This document shows positions 25,082 through 37,040 of a stretch of DNA of 56,535 nucleotides, in pieces (positions within the stretch are counted from its first letter, which is position 1; each line of letters opens with the position of its first letter). The DNA is from Acanthamoeba sp. SK_2022b. Its lineage: Eukaryota > Discosea > Longamoebia > Acanthamoebidae. A program made the translations under genes and the position numbers. The notes beneath the pieces were generated by a model, which saw nothing but the letters and a program-made list of their open reading frames with translations, was not told the origin of the DNA and did not search any database. Location of the stretch: assembly GCA_027943245.1 (NCBI GenBank), contig JANDJZ010000329.1, forward strand, positions 1-56,535, given 5' to 3'.

Positions 25082-28008
25082 CTAGTCGTTGGCTTCAGTC
25101 ATCTCATAGGCCCGTAGTGTGCGCAGCCGTGTATCTTCGACCGGCCCTCCTGTTGGACCGCGGCACAGTGCGTGTATGTGTTGCATGGCCTCAGTGTGGA
25201 GGACACGAGAGAGCGCGCAAGAGCGAGAGAGAGAGAGTCGTTGTCCGACTGCAATGCGCACCGATGGTGAAGTGGTAGAGGCTCTGGAAGGTCAGACCTC
25301 GCAGCCCAAACACCTGGTGGACGGGATCGTCGAAGTAGCAGCCAATGCCCGTGCCTCTCACCCCTTGCCCCTCCGCTGCCGCCCATCACCCAACCGCCCA
25401 ACACCAGTCAGCCGCCATCCACCCTCCTCCCCCCCCATTCTGGGCGGAGCTCATGCGGGTGTGTGGTGGTATGACACCTTCGAGGTAGAGCACTTGGCCC
25501 ACGAGGCCCGCCTCCCAGAACAGGCGCCGGTAGGCGTGCGCGCCCTCGGCCTCGATCGTCTCCTTGAGGTCGGCCAGCATCCCGAGCGAGTAGCACCTGC
25601 CAAGCGCGCGAGGGTTGGGACCAGCGCAACGCGAGGGGGGAGAGGGGAGGGGGGAGAGGGAAACAAGGACCCATCGCCGGCGATGTCTTGCCGGCAGGAG
25701 ATCTTGGCGGCGAGGTCGGCATAGTCGCCGGGCGCGAGGAGGTAGAGCGGCAGTCCTTCTGGCGCGTCGGCGGGCTTCTGCCACAGGTACTCGACGGCGG
25801 GGTTCTCGTGCCTCATCAGCCCCTGAAGCACACGGGTGGCCATCGCGCGCGTGAGCAAGCGAGGCAGTGGAGGGGAGGGACACAGACACACACGCTTCAC
25901 CTTGAGCCGCTCGACTTGGTCGGGGTCGCGCGCTAGCAGGTAGATGCCAGGTGCGATGCCCGACACGCGGTGCACGAACAGCCCCAGGTGGATCCTGGCC
26001 GCAGGTGACTGACCACTAACAATAATAATAGTATATTAAATAAAATTATTTGATTTAAAAAAAGAATAAAAAAAGCACCTTGTGCCCTTTTGCCACGGGG
26101 GCATGGCGTCCCAGGGCACAGGGTTGAGCGAAGGCATCACCCGGCTCAGCATGCCGTCTTGATTGTGTGGGAGGGGGCACCCACCGACGCCCGTAGGTTG
26201 TTAGGGAGAGCGAGCAGCACGCACCAAGACGCAAGGGAGGTCATGTAAGGTCGACCGTACAGAACTGGCCGCTCGTGATGTGGGTCGCGCCGTCAAAGTC
26301 CACGGCCGATCTGCGCTGGCGGACGATCTGGGCGGCGCTCGACCTCTCGACGCGCTCCAGATACTCCCGGGGCAGCGCGACTGCGCGGCGGCCACATCGT
26401 TGGGGGGGGGGGCGTCAGTGAGCTGGCCCCTGTGCCCGTGGGGAGATAACAGGAGGAGGCACCTTCATCGGCCGCGGCTGAGCAGCCGCGAACGAGCGGA
26501 GGGATGGCGCGCTTCCTCGTGGCCTGGGCGACTCGGTCGATCGCCGGCCATGGGACATGGGAGGGGCTCAGCTTGCGGGCCTTGCCCGCCCAATGGCCCT
26601 CGTCGGCCATGCCCGCGATGATGGCCTCGTCGGGCCCGCAGTCCTGTAGCCCACCACCGCGGCGAGGGGGGGGGTGAGAGAGTGTGAGAAAGAGGGGGGG
26701 GGGCTGATAAGCACCCGCGGCTCCACGTGTCGACTCTGGGGCGTGACGACCGTGCATCGCTGCCGCGAATCGCAGAGCGCCCTGAGAGAGAGAGAGAGAG
26801 AGAGAGATCAAGAGCATCATCAATGGCCGTGAGCTGTAGTAGTGAGCAAGGGGGAGAGAAAGAGTCGAACCAACGCATGGCCAACGTCATGGTTGCAATA
26901 GCGAAAAGCCCGCTCGCCGTATTTCCTGCATGAGACAAGTCAGACCGTACCGAGGTGCGACGGGGGAGTGTGGGGGGGGGGGTCGTGGCCATGAGTGGGC
27001 CGGCCCACCATGCTTCGCGCCAATGGATGCTCGTGAGTGCGGTGAAGAAGGCGAACGAGGGCTCGCCGTCCCGGTCCTCCGGCTCTGTTGGTGGTAGATT
27101 GGGGGAGGGGGTAACGGTCAGTGGGCCTGCCCTACACGAGCAACGAGGCCGAAACGCACCGGAACCAGCCCCGCTCCACCGAAGCAGCGCCTCCCACGTG
27201 CTTTGGGAAAACGAGCACCGCCTCTCGAGCGCGTGTTGCCGAGACGTGTAGTGGTGAACCCCTTTGCGCCACGCCGCGTGCTTGGGTGAGTTTGCCGGCG
27301 ACTGGGCAGCGGGGGGGGGAGTTCACCTGGATGATCGCTCAGCCCCTCCAAGGAGGGCAGGATCGCGTAGCCCTCCGTCGGGTGCAGGTTGCCGCTACGT
27401 GCGTGGTGGATGTGAAGTGTCATTCATAATGGGCGGTTCTACGGTGAAGGGTAGCCTGTTGTGAATGGCGAGGTGAAGGATGGGGGGCGAGCTACCTGGA
27501 AGGGTTTACGCGAAGCGACCACGAAGAGTCGCCATACTTCTTCCAGGCCGATAAGGCCAGCGAGTGGTAGAGGAAGGAGGACAGCGAGTCCTTCGTCAAG
27601 GGGAGAGCGGCCGCAGCTCGTCCTTTCCGCCGGGCTGTCAGCCAAAGCCAGAGCCGAAAGCCAATCACCACGCACCAGAGTAAAGCTGCCTGTAGGACAC
27701 GGAGGGCGTCACGCCAGCGAGCTCCTCCTCTCGCGGCAGCGTGACAGCATCTGCCCCCTGAAACTCGCGCCATGGGTGAGGCTGCGTGTCCCTGCCGAGG
27801 CGCGCCTCAAGCCCAAGGAGGAGAGGCGTGAGGTTGGGTTTCACGGCACAAGAGGTGCAGACGGCGCGTGCCAATCGAGATAGCCGGGCCCGGGCGCGTA
27901 GCGGTTGAAGTTGTGCTTTGTGCGCTCGTGGTAGGCCACCACCGCCTCTACGTCACCCGTGGCGCTGGTGCCAGCGTCGTGCGTGCTGGTGCACCTTGTC
28001 TGTATCAT
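25082..28008 (-). CDS. SagB/ThcOx-type nitroreductase-family flavoprotein with two tandem domains
   Basis: Many short exons. The first half contains YHERTKHNFNRYAPGPGYLD, LPLTKDSLSSFLYHSLALSA, then NPS-SGNLHPTEGYA spliced across an intron, GVHHYTSRQHALERR, FAFFTALTSIHWREAWKYGE and FRYCNHDVGHA. The second half contains MLSRVMPSLNPVPWDAMPPW, FVHRVSGIAPGIYLLARDPD, ISCRQDIAGD, GLVGQVLYLEG, GIGCYFDDPVHQVFGL, LYHFTIGGPVEDTRLRTL, and ends AYEMTEAND. These are the usual landmarks of bacterial SagB/ThcOx-like FMN oxidoreductases, duplicated in one chain. Family members oxidise azoline rings in peptide biosynthesis, but this clade usually stands alone and its substrate is unknown. The bacterial-type protein in an intron-rich amoebal gene suggests an old transfer. 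ATG 28158 would add an Arg/Ala/Ser-rich extension that could be a mitochondrial presequence; I used ATG 28008 because a splice acceptor lies between the two. Confidence 0.82.
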
Positions 28009-28288
28009 TGCGGATGCTGCAGAAGCAAACCAGGGGCGAGGTGAGGCACAGCGCTGCGGCACCCAAGCAGCACGCGAAAATGCCGTTGCGTGCAGGTGCT
28101 GGCCGAGGCCACAAGTTAGCTTCCTCTTGCTGCTTCCTCTCGGCAGCAAACAACGCATCAGTGGAAGGAAAATTTAAGGAAATGCCGAGAAATTCATGTA
28201 TTTCTTGGATGTTTGCTTTGTGTTTGTGGCAACTCTCTCGCTGTACTTTGCTCGTCGTCATTCGTTGGTAGTGGATGACGATGTGGCC

Positions 28289-28945
28289 TCAGATCTGTCC
28301 CTCCTCCATCTCGTCGGAGGCGGGCACCGGCAACGGAGCCGTGGGAGAGAGCTCCATCTCAGCCCCTTCCTCCGGCTCCGTCGCCTCGCCGTTCTCGACG
28401 TCGCCCTCGCCGCCGCCTTCGTAGCTGCGCCCGCTGCGTCCCACCGCGTCCAGGCCCTTGCCGAGGCCCTCGCCGTCCATGGGAGGCTGCGCGTCGAGGT
28501 CAAAGTCGGCCTCCACGTCATCCAGGCTCTTGTACTGGAAGAGCGGAAGCGATGGCGGAGCCTGCTGGTCGAACGAGGCCATCAGCAAGCTCTGTTCCAT
28601 CATGCTCAACTCGCCCTGTGTGCGTTGTCGACAGGTGAGGGAGGTGCGGTTAGTACAAGGGCTCAACTTGGAAGGCGGGAGAGAAGGGCATCGCGCACCC
28701 TTTCTCGCGCCAGGCGTTCGGCCTGCCTTTGGCGTTCCCTCTCGCGCTGGGCATTCAGCTCCGCCTCCTCGGCCTCCCGTCGCCGTCGCTCTTCGGCCTC
28801 CTCGTGTTCTCGCCTTCGGCGCTCCTCTTCCAGCCTTCGCTCTTCCTCTCGCCTCTCCCGCTCCTTCCGTTCTCGCTCCTCCTTCTCCAACCTTTCCTTT
28901 TCCTGTTCGCAACACGACAAGACGTTAGCCGTTCGTGCTCAACAA

Positions 28946-28981
<36 letters not shown>

Positions 28982-31900
28982 TCCCAGAAACTGTACCCGA
29001 ATCGCGTCCTGCATCTTCTTTGTTTGAAACTGCGACCAGGTCTTGTCCAGAGAAGGAGGCGATTGGGGCTTGCCCGTGGGGGCTTCAAAATCGTCACTGA
29101 GTTCGCTCCAAGCGTCCACGTTCTTCAGCGCCACTTGCTGTAAGAGAGAGAAAGTAAATACAGAGGACCGACACAGGCGCTTGAGCACACTACCCACATG
29201 CTCACGACACTGGGCGCGGAGGAAAGTCAAGAGTATTTATGCAGTACTGAATGGGGAAAAAACACTGCGATGGGCAAGAAGTGATGAATAAATAAATAAA
29301 TAAATAAATTTATAGAACAAAGGGCGCTGAGCGCATGCAATCTCGAGAGAGAGTGGACTGAATGTCTCCTCCTCACTTCAAATTTAGAGATTGCGAGAGG
29401 ATAGATGAAATGCGACGTTGCGTCAGCGGGAGGAAGAGAAAGGAGTGTGTAAGAGCACGTTCAAAGTGGCGGGTACAGGAAGGTGTTGGCAACAGAGCCT
29501 AAGCGCGGCGGGGAGGGGAGGAGAGGCACCTTGGGCGCTTCAGTCTTGGGTGGCGCGTCGTCGACAGCGACAGCAGCCTGCGGCAAGCTCTCGTCTCCGT
29601 TCCCAACCTCTGCAGGGAGGATCGATGATTCCTTGGCGCCCAGAGAGGGATCGAAGGAAAAGGAAATTGCCGAGCCCACTTTGTTGAGTTGCCCGTTCTC
29701 CTGACGCGTGCCATCATCTGCTCAAAGTGTGAAGAGAAGGGATCAGCATCGCGTGTTTTCATTAAAAAGGGGAGAGGAAGGAAAGAGCACGTTACCTTCC
29801 GCAGACGCGGTCGCAGGCTCGATGGCTGGGAGCGGGGCAGATGCTGCCGTCACTTCACCTGCCACCGACGCGGTAGTCGGCACGTCACCGGCAGTCTCGG
29901 AGGACGACGACGCCTCACCCGTGGCAGTAGTTGTGTCGTCGGAAGGGGCGGCCGCGGCCGCGGCAGTGCCCGAGGCGTCACCGGCGGCCTTGGCCATCGC
30001 TTGCTGCGGTACGGCGGCAGCAGCGGCGTCTTGCTTCTCGGCCTCGCTGTCGGTCGACTCAGAGTCAGACCCGCTATCGCTTTCCGACTCAGAGGTCTCC
30101 GAGTCGCTCGATTCGCTAGAGTCGCTGCCGTCGGTTTCTGACTCGCTTGAGTCGCTGTCGTCGTTGTTGCGTTTCTTCTTCTTCTCCTCGGCGGCCGCCA
30201 AGAGGAGGTCGGTTTCGCCGGATCTCGCTAATCCCTTCTGTGTCAACGCTTGCTGGTGCTCAGTTAGAGCCTTAATTTGCCGCTCGACATCCTCTATCTT
30301 CTGCTGTGTGCCTTGCGGCGGTGCGAGGGATTCGGCGTTCTGTACATTTTTGGACGAGCCCGTGAGCGACGGCGTGCGGCTGCCGCGTCGTCGGCCCGTT
30401 CGCTGCGTGACCGACCGCACATAGCGTTCGAGATGTCGCAGAGTGGCTGGGTTGAGGGCGTCGATGTCGATCTCGATCTCCTCGCCCGACGCCGTGAGCT
30501 GAGGCATTCGCTCGTGGATGATCTTCACCACCATTCCCAGGTTCTCGCTCGGGAGGTTGTTGATGGCGTGGCTCAGCTTCTTCTTCTCCTCGAACGTCAT
30601 AGGCCGTTGGTCGTCGGCGCCTGCGCGACCTCGCCCGTTGGGCGTTCTCTTTATGCGCTCAAACTCTCGCTGAACCGACGATGCCGTATCGCGCAGCTCG
30701 CTGACCCAGTCTTCCGATGGCGCGTCTCTGCCCCGCTCTTCGACCTTGGCCTTGAGAATCTCGAACTTCTCGCTGAAGAGGCTTGAGAGCGTGCTGGCCA
30801 TCACCACGATGTCCGACCCGGGCTGATTGTAGGTGAACGTGTTGGTGAATACCAGTCGCACGTCCTCGGCAAACTCCTCTTCTGTTTCGTAGTTTCCCGA
30901 ATCCAGTTGTTCCTGTATGAAATGAGCAGCAGTACCGTGAGCTTAGAGCACGCCCTTGGCGCAGGGAAATAGGCGCGGTGTCACATACCTTGATGGTGCC
31001 CAAGTCCATTGGGTGCTTGATCACGTCGAAGTAGTCGGGGATGTTGAGCGCAATCGGGTCGACGGGCTGGTTGAACGGCCAGCCGAACTTGTGTGTCATT
31101 AGCGTCTTGAGCAGGACTTGGCACTGCTTCAGCGCCCACGACAGATTAGCCGGTCCACCAAAGTTGTCGAGTCGCTTTGGGCGTCTTGCCCGCTTCGCTC
31201 GGGTGACCGGGCCTTCGGGTGTGGGCGATGTGGAGAGAGTTGACACGTCATGAGACGCACGCCGTGGTATGCCGGCGGCCGCGCTAGGTGACTTCCTCTT
31301 AGCGCGAGAGCCTGTCGCTACGAGCTCGGAAGACGAAGAAAACGGAGTCGAGGAAGCGGAAACGTGTCCCACCAGTGTTGCTGGCTCGCCCTCTGGCTCG
31401 ATCACCTCCACTGCTGAGGTGGCCGACGAGCGCAACGGCGTGCTCTTGGAACCCGCTCCCCGGCCACCTCCGCGGCCTCGCCCTCTACCGACGCCGCCTC
31501 CTCGTCCTGCTGGCAACGGAGCGGCAGGGCCAGACGACGACAGCATTGGTGTGGTCGGTGCGGAGGCAGAGTATTTGGGAGTTGGTAGCGAGCTGGTGCT
31601 TGCGGATAGAAGCGAAGGTGATTTTTGACTAATCTTCGCGAGCTCTTTCTCGACATCAGCGAGCAATCGCTTCTTTTCCTCGAGAATGCGTCTTCGTTCC
31701 GCTTTTGCCACAGGGTCTTCTACCTTCGGCTTCTTTGATGGTTGTGGATGTTGCACAGGCGCCTTGACATCCTGTGAAGTAGAATGGAATTAGTAGGGCG
31801 TGTAGGGCCCCAGGGGGAGGGCGATGCGTCTTACCTGAGAGGCATCGCCGTTTGAATTCCTGTGTCTCTTCCCAAGTACGCCGTCATCATCTTCTTCCTT

Positions 31901-32072
31901 CAGTGTAGCAGCCTTGTACATTACAATGCTGTAAGTTAAAAGAGAACATACAAGCCTTTGAAGAAGATTATATTCAGGGGGCGGGGGGAGAGATTGACAG
32001 GGAATGTACCTTTGTTGGATCACTGCCGGCATTCAGCTTCACAGATTCAAAGGAGAAGCTATCATCCATCAT
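28289..32072 (-). CDS. BET-family protein: one bromodomain, NET domain, BRD4-like C-terminal motif
   Basis: Eight exons in phase (32072-32010, 31912-31835, 31771-30989, 30912-29796, 29717-29530, 29137-28997, 28902-28699, 28615-28289) encode about 966 residues. The start is MMDDSFSF. Residues 50-210 are basic and RG-rich. The bromodomain spans about 230-340: WPF shelf ([12 protein letters not shown]), [15 protein letters not shown] and acetyl-lysine Asn in [10 protein letters not shown]. The NET domain follows at about 400-470 ([40 protein letters not shown]), then a Ser/Asp/Glu-rich segment. The last three exons encode [14 protein letters not shown], a long Arg/Glu helix and [16 protein letters not shown], in the same order as the BRD4 C-terminus. 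BET proteins bind acetylated histone H4 and promote elongation by polymerase II. The last 80 residues are acidic. The gene occupies the minus strand 280 bp upstream of the nitroreductase. Confidence 0.93.
28948..28980. repeat. (TG)16 microsatellite in an intron
   Basis: The tract lies between exons 6 and 7 of the BET gene. It reads CA on the transcript. Confidence 0.95.
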
Positions 32073-33214
32073 GTGTGGTGTGTGACGTTTAACCTATATG
32101 ATCAAAGAAATGACGTCATCATCGCTGAATTTCATTGCATGGAGATGAAGATCTAAAGAGTCAATACTGTTGATGGATTGCATCAATCCATCATCCATCG
32201 ATGTGGGATGATCAACGGTATGGGAAGGAGAGATTGATAGGATAGAGGATGTCGATCGATTCCATGTGCGGAAGCATCAGATGGTCATTGAAGTGCGTTG
32301 TCATCCATCCATGAAGAGGGGTGTAGAGGTGCGGGGTAGAGGGCAGCATAATATTAAAAAATAGTTGAAATAAATCGATGTCCTGTTGTGGGCACCTCGG
32401 TTGGGTCGTTCCGTACCCTTTTAGCAAACAGGGCAGAGTCGCGGGCCCGTGTTGGGCGCGAGCGCGGGGGCTGGGGAAAAAAACAAAGAAGGTGTAGCCG
32501 CGGCGGGAGAAGCTTCATGGACAACAGCCGGCGTCAGTCATTTATGGTGTGTCGACAGACGCCCTACTTCACGGATTGGGCCACGTCAGCAGCCTCCAGC
32601 GCCGCCAAACCTTTACGCGAAAGGTCCCAACATCCCATTGGTGCGGAGCACCTCTTTTCGCGTGACGTTTGCTTCTTTTCCACCAATTTCAACGTCTCCC
32701 GCCAACGTCTTCCACCCGTTGCCCCCTCCCCCCCTCAACTGCTCGGGCCAGAAGACAAGGCCTTCTTTTGGCCTGCGGGACGCCCCAAGGTTGGGCCTCG
32801 CTTGTGGTGTTATGAAAATGAAGACATCCCGCTTTGGGAGCGAGAGAATTAACGAGGTCCCATCCTATCCTTTCTTTGTCCACTACCTCACGATGAGCCC
32901 TGCCACGTCATTGGGACACCAACTGTAATCAGATTTGCGCAATCAAATTTACAGCAGCGACGTCAAGGTGGAATACGAACCTTTTAAAGGCTATCGCACG
33001 AACAAAAGAAGAAGGGATAGAATCAAACCTAAGTCGCAAAGGGCCCTTCTCTTGCCTCTATCCTCCGTCTCGCGTACTGGCCTCTTCTCCGCCCACGCCG
33101 ACAGCGTAACGCTTTGTGGCGAGACAGGTGTCGACCGTAATGTTATATTTTTTGTGATTTATTTCCAGCATCGGGTTCCACGTAGTTTTTGGGCGCTACG
33201 CGATGCTGCGACCA
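32073..33214. other. Intergenic region, 1.1 kb, upstream of the BET gene and downstream of the Sec23-like gene
   Basis: The left part (32100-32360) is unusually AT-rich with repeated CATCCATC-type words and a perfect 10-bp palindrome with a 3-base loop at 32171-32193. The right part (32390-32930) is open in two plus-strand frames for about 155 residues each, but their compositions (Arg/Ser/Pro) and lack of splice support argue against coding. No RNA gene was recognised. Confidence 0.55.
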
Positions 33215-36200
33215 TCACGCGGGAGAGCCAGCACACAGCTTCTCGACTTGCTCAAGGATGGAATTGAGGAAATGGGCGTAAGATGTGCCATCGTGTCCTT
33301 CCTCGATGAGCATCTGCTCGAAGACGCTCTCCTGAGGCGTGCCAGATTTAGCCATGACCACACGTGGCGCGATGTGTCGCTCCTGGCGCAACGTATCGAC
33401 TGTCGTGCGCAAAAGACTTCCTTTGGGAGGAGGGAATGCGCCCTCTGCCTCTCCACCTGCGTCATAGCGTGTGAGAGCAAGAGGGGGATCGGATCGTGGG
33501 GCGGTGGTGGCAGTGTACCCGTATGGTAGACGCAAATAGTGTGATAGCCATCTACGAGGAAGAGGCGACAGCCGGCCGTAACGATGGTGGCCTTTGAGAG
33601 GGGCAGGTTCTGGCTCGACAAGTTGTTGGGCGCTCCCCACGACGACAGGTCCGGGTAGAGGGCACGCTGCAAAAACCGCGGCTCCAGCCCACTGGCCAAA
33701 GAACAGAAAAGTGAGGGGGGGGGGAGGACGCGCGAAGCGGACATCGGGCAGGCTTGCCCACTAGACGAGGAGAGGCCTCAGAGGCTGCGTACCTGTAAAG
33801 GGACTGCGCGTAGATGACGCTGTCCGCGTTGATGGTGGAGTTGAGGAACGGGCTCTTAAGAAGCGCGTACACGAAGCGAATGATCTTCTTCAGGTTGGGC
33901 GCCTTCTCGAACCCGGCATCGACCTGCTCACGAAACGCAGCCCAGCGTTAGAGGGGGGCGGGGCGGTGTAGTGAGCCGGGCGCCGCGCAACGTCTGGGGA
34001 CATCGACCTGGTGTGGCGGAGGCGTCTGTTCTCGCTGCTTCGCACGGGCAACCTCGATCCGGCGGAGCTGTTCGTTGTAGTAGGTGAGCAGAATCACCAG
34101 CCAGTCCTTCAGCAGGAGCTGGCCCTCTTCCACGCCCTCGTCGAGCGACGCGCGGATGAGCTGATGCGGCGGTGGCGTCAGTGGATCGGGGAGGGCATGC
34201 GCGCTAGGCGCAATGACAAACCGAGGGAAGCGGCACCTTGTGGGTGAGGAGGCAGAGGACAGCGTAGGGGTCGGCCGAGTTGTAAAGGCGCAAGCGGTCC
34301 TTTTCGACAGGCAACTGGACAGTCTGGAGGCGCAGACGCCGCCTGATGACGGTCCGCTCTTCGTCGTACACGGAGGGAATGTACGTATACGCAAACGCCA
34401 TCTGGACTGTCGGCGGAACCTTACTGCACCGCCGAGGAAATGATCGTTTCAGGCGAGGTCAACAAATGGTCAAGATGGCTCGCGTCCTCGCGCAAGGAAA
34501 GGGTGATGGTGGTGGAGGGGTGGGGAGTACACAGAAGCGGCGTTGGTTCCATTGCTGAATTCAAAGTCGAAGGCGAAGCACTTGGACTCGTCGCAGCCCT
34601 GGACGTGGTGGATGTTGTCGTGCTTGGGGTCGGGGGAAAAGTGGCCGTAGGCGTTCACGGTCTTGAACTCTTTGGAGGTGCGCAGGCGGAACAGCCCGTT
34701 CGACGCATGCGGGTGAGTGAACTGCCGATACCTTCATATCGCCGCGCAAGCACAAACGCGCACGACGTGCGCATGCGCGCGTCAGATCATCGTGGTGTTC
34801 ATCGCCATCACCAGCACCGCTCGTGGGAGTTTTTTTTGGGGGGGGGAGGGGCGCACAGGTCTTGAGGGAGTGTGGCGCCCTCCGGCTCTTCATAAACGAG
34901 AAGGTTGCCACCGGTGAGGACGGTGAGGAATTTGAGTGAAGAGAGGCCGACGAAGGTGTTGGTGACCACAAAGAGATCAATGCACACCCCCACGTCTACC
35001 GCCCGCGTGGCCTGGAACGATCGCAAGAGGCGGACGACCGATAGGTCAGATGATTCGTGAAGAGTGATGACAATAAAATGAGTGATGTATCAGGCAACGC
35101 AACACATACCTGCTCACGATAGAAATTTGTTTTGGGAGACAGGTCGCTGGTCTCCTCGAGCTTGCCGTCGCCGTGATTGGGAATCCCGCATAGGAACGCC
35201 ATCACTCGAACTGCAATAAGGTGTGTTGGGGGGGGGGGGGTGAGGTGAGTGTACGCATCCACGCAAAGAAAGGAGAATGAGGGGTGGGAGATACCGTTCT
35301 TGAGGCTATCCTCAAAAATGTCGAGGAAATCGACGACAGCGCGGACGGCGGCGCCGAAACCGCGGCGGGGGTTGGTTTGGATGAGCGAGTTCTGTTGCAG
35401 GCTCTTGAGCCCTTCGATGGCCACGGTGATGTGTTCCGAATAACCGGAGATCTGTTGAGGGGGGGGGGCATGACGACGAGGTAAGTATAATGGGCAAGTG
35501 GAAAAGGAACTGGACAAGGAGGGATTAGCTAGGCACCTCCACCAAGGAGTTGGAGAGGGGCACGAGCTCCTCCAGGCCGAGGCTGCAATCGCCGGCTTCA
35601 GGGATCGCGATGTGCTTGATGTGCGGAATGGGGCTACGCAGGTCGTAGACGCCGATGCGATCGGAGAAGGTCACCAAGCCAAAGAGAGACGAAGGGGGAA
35701 GGGCTGAAGTCCGGGGATTTGTGGAAAGAGAGCGCGAGAGAGTGAGCGAGAGTGAGCCACAAGCTCGTGCGGGTGGGCGAGGCCGAAGCGCAGCTGAACC
35801 ATACCTTGAACGACCGCCGCAAGACCGGTCTTGATCGTTTCGAGCGCTTCCGTGGTACCTAAGCAGCGGCAGCAGCGGCAGCAATAGAATGATCGCCACC
35901 GTCAGCATCACCGCCGACAACATCTATTGCTCCTAGCAGTATCCGTACGAAGAGACATGAAGGGGGGGGGGTGGAGAGGAAAAGAGGGGAGCAGGCGCAC
36001 CGGTCAGATCCACTACGGCGATAAACACCGGTTGTGTTGGGAGTGCGTCGTCATCTGTTGTCCAAACACAGGCGGAGGCGGTTTAGATGGTGTTTGAACC
36101 GCATTGGAGTGGCTAGCAATCCACACGCACGGACACACACCACACACCACACATCACACACACTCGTGCGCAGCATGCATCCAGACCGCATGTGATGCCA

Positions 36201-36613
36201 AAAGACACACAAGTAATAACAGCAGCAGAGCAGTGGGTACCACTGACATCAAACTCGAGAAGGCCCTCCTGTAGTTCGGGGAGGAACTTGCGAGTGCGGG
36301 TAGCGTAGCGGGAGGGGAGCGCGTTGGTGTTGTGGCACAGCGGGCACCACCACCCGTCGCGGACGAACTTGGCGTGGCAGTTGATGTAAGCAAAGCACGA
36401 CTCGCACCGGGCCACCGCTTCTGCCGTGACCTTTTCCACCGACGGCGCGGGAACGGCTGCCGCTTCTGAGGCCGACGATGAAGAGGTAGGCGGGACGAAG
36501 GAAGAGGCACTCACGACGAGCCCACGCGAAGCGGAGACGAATGGCTGCACCACACAGCCCCAAGGCAAGCCGCTCTCGCTCAACAGCGACGCTGTTTCAC
36601 ACAGTACGCGCAT
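33215..36613 (-). CDS. Divergent Sec23/Sec24-family protein
   Basis: About thirteen exons. The N-terminus has LPWGCVVQPF, as in Sec23/Sec24. A zinc finger follows (CESCFAYINCHAKF...WWCPLC), then FIAVVDLT starting a trunk domain with LFGLVTFSDRIGVYDLRSPI and HIAIPEAGDCSLGLEELVPL. Later exons hold VDVGVCIDLFVVTNTFVGLS, the beta-sandwich region, an all-helical segment (EEGQLLLKDWLVILLTYYNE), and a gelsolin-like end (LFLVDGYHTICVYH, TPQESVFEQMLIEEGHDG). The zinc finger and trunk resemble the divergent plant Sec23D-like clade more than canonical Sec23. Canonical Sec23/24 form the inner COPII coat at endoplasmic reticulum exit sites, and Sec23 activates Sar1. Whether this paralogue does so depends on the arginine finger, which I could not place. 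The CNOT11 gene starts 427 bp away in the opposite direction. Confidence 0.83.
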
Positions 36614-37040
36614 AGAGGAGAGCGCGTGGGAGAGGGTTAGATTTCCTTAAAGCTGCAACCAATCACTAATGATCATCTGTTCGTTGATTACAGTCCGTGT
36701 TTTGAAATAAGTTGGGAGTGGAAAAGGGAGATGGGCTCTTTACCGTTCTTGGGAAAGGAATTTAGAGTGAACGAGAGCGCCATGGGCACACGCTGGAGAT
36801 CGGCGGTGGTAGACTCGCTATCCAACTTTTTCGTTTTTTCTTTTCTTTTCTCGCGCCGGGCAATTCCGGTTTTGGGCGTTAAGCGCAGGTTTTCCGTGTG
36901 TGGGGCGCAACCAACGGTGCCAGGCCGGCTTGATCTTCTCTTTGCCAACAAAAAGGATTAATTTTGATCCAACAAGAACAATTCTCAGCGAGCGTTCGCT
37001 GCTCTATTCTCATCCGCGGACACGACGTAATTTATTTTTG
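36614..37040. promoter_or_regulatory. Divergent promoter region between the Sec23-like gene and CNOT11
   Basis: The two genes point away from each other across 427 bp. The stretch is mixed in composition with T-rich tracts near 36829-36850. A plus-strand frame crosses it into CNOT11 exon 1, but the universal CNOT11 start context and composition place the coding start at 37041. Confidence 0.5.

Noticed and set aside
32388..32928. Two overlapping frames of about 155 residues
   Set aside because: There is no recognisable domain, splice support or codon preference resembling the neighbours; kept as intergenic.
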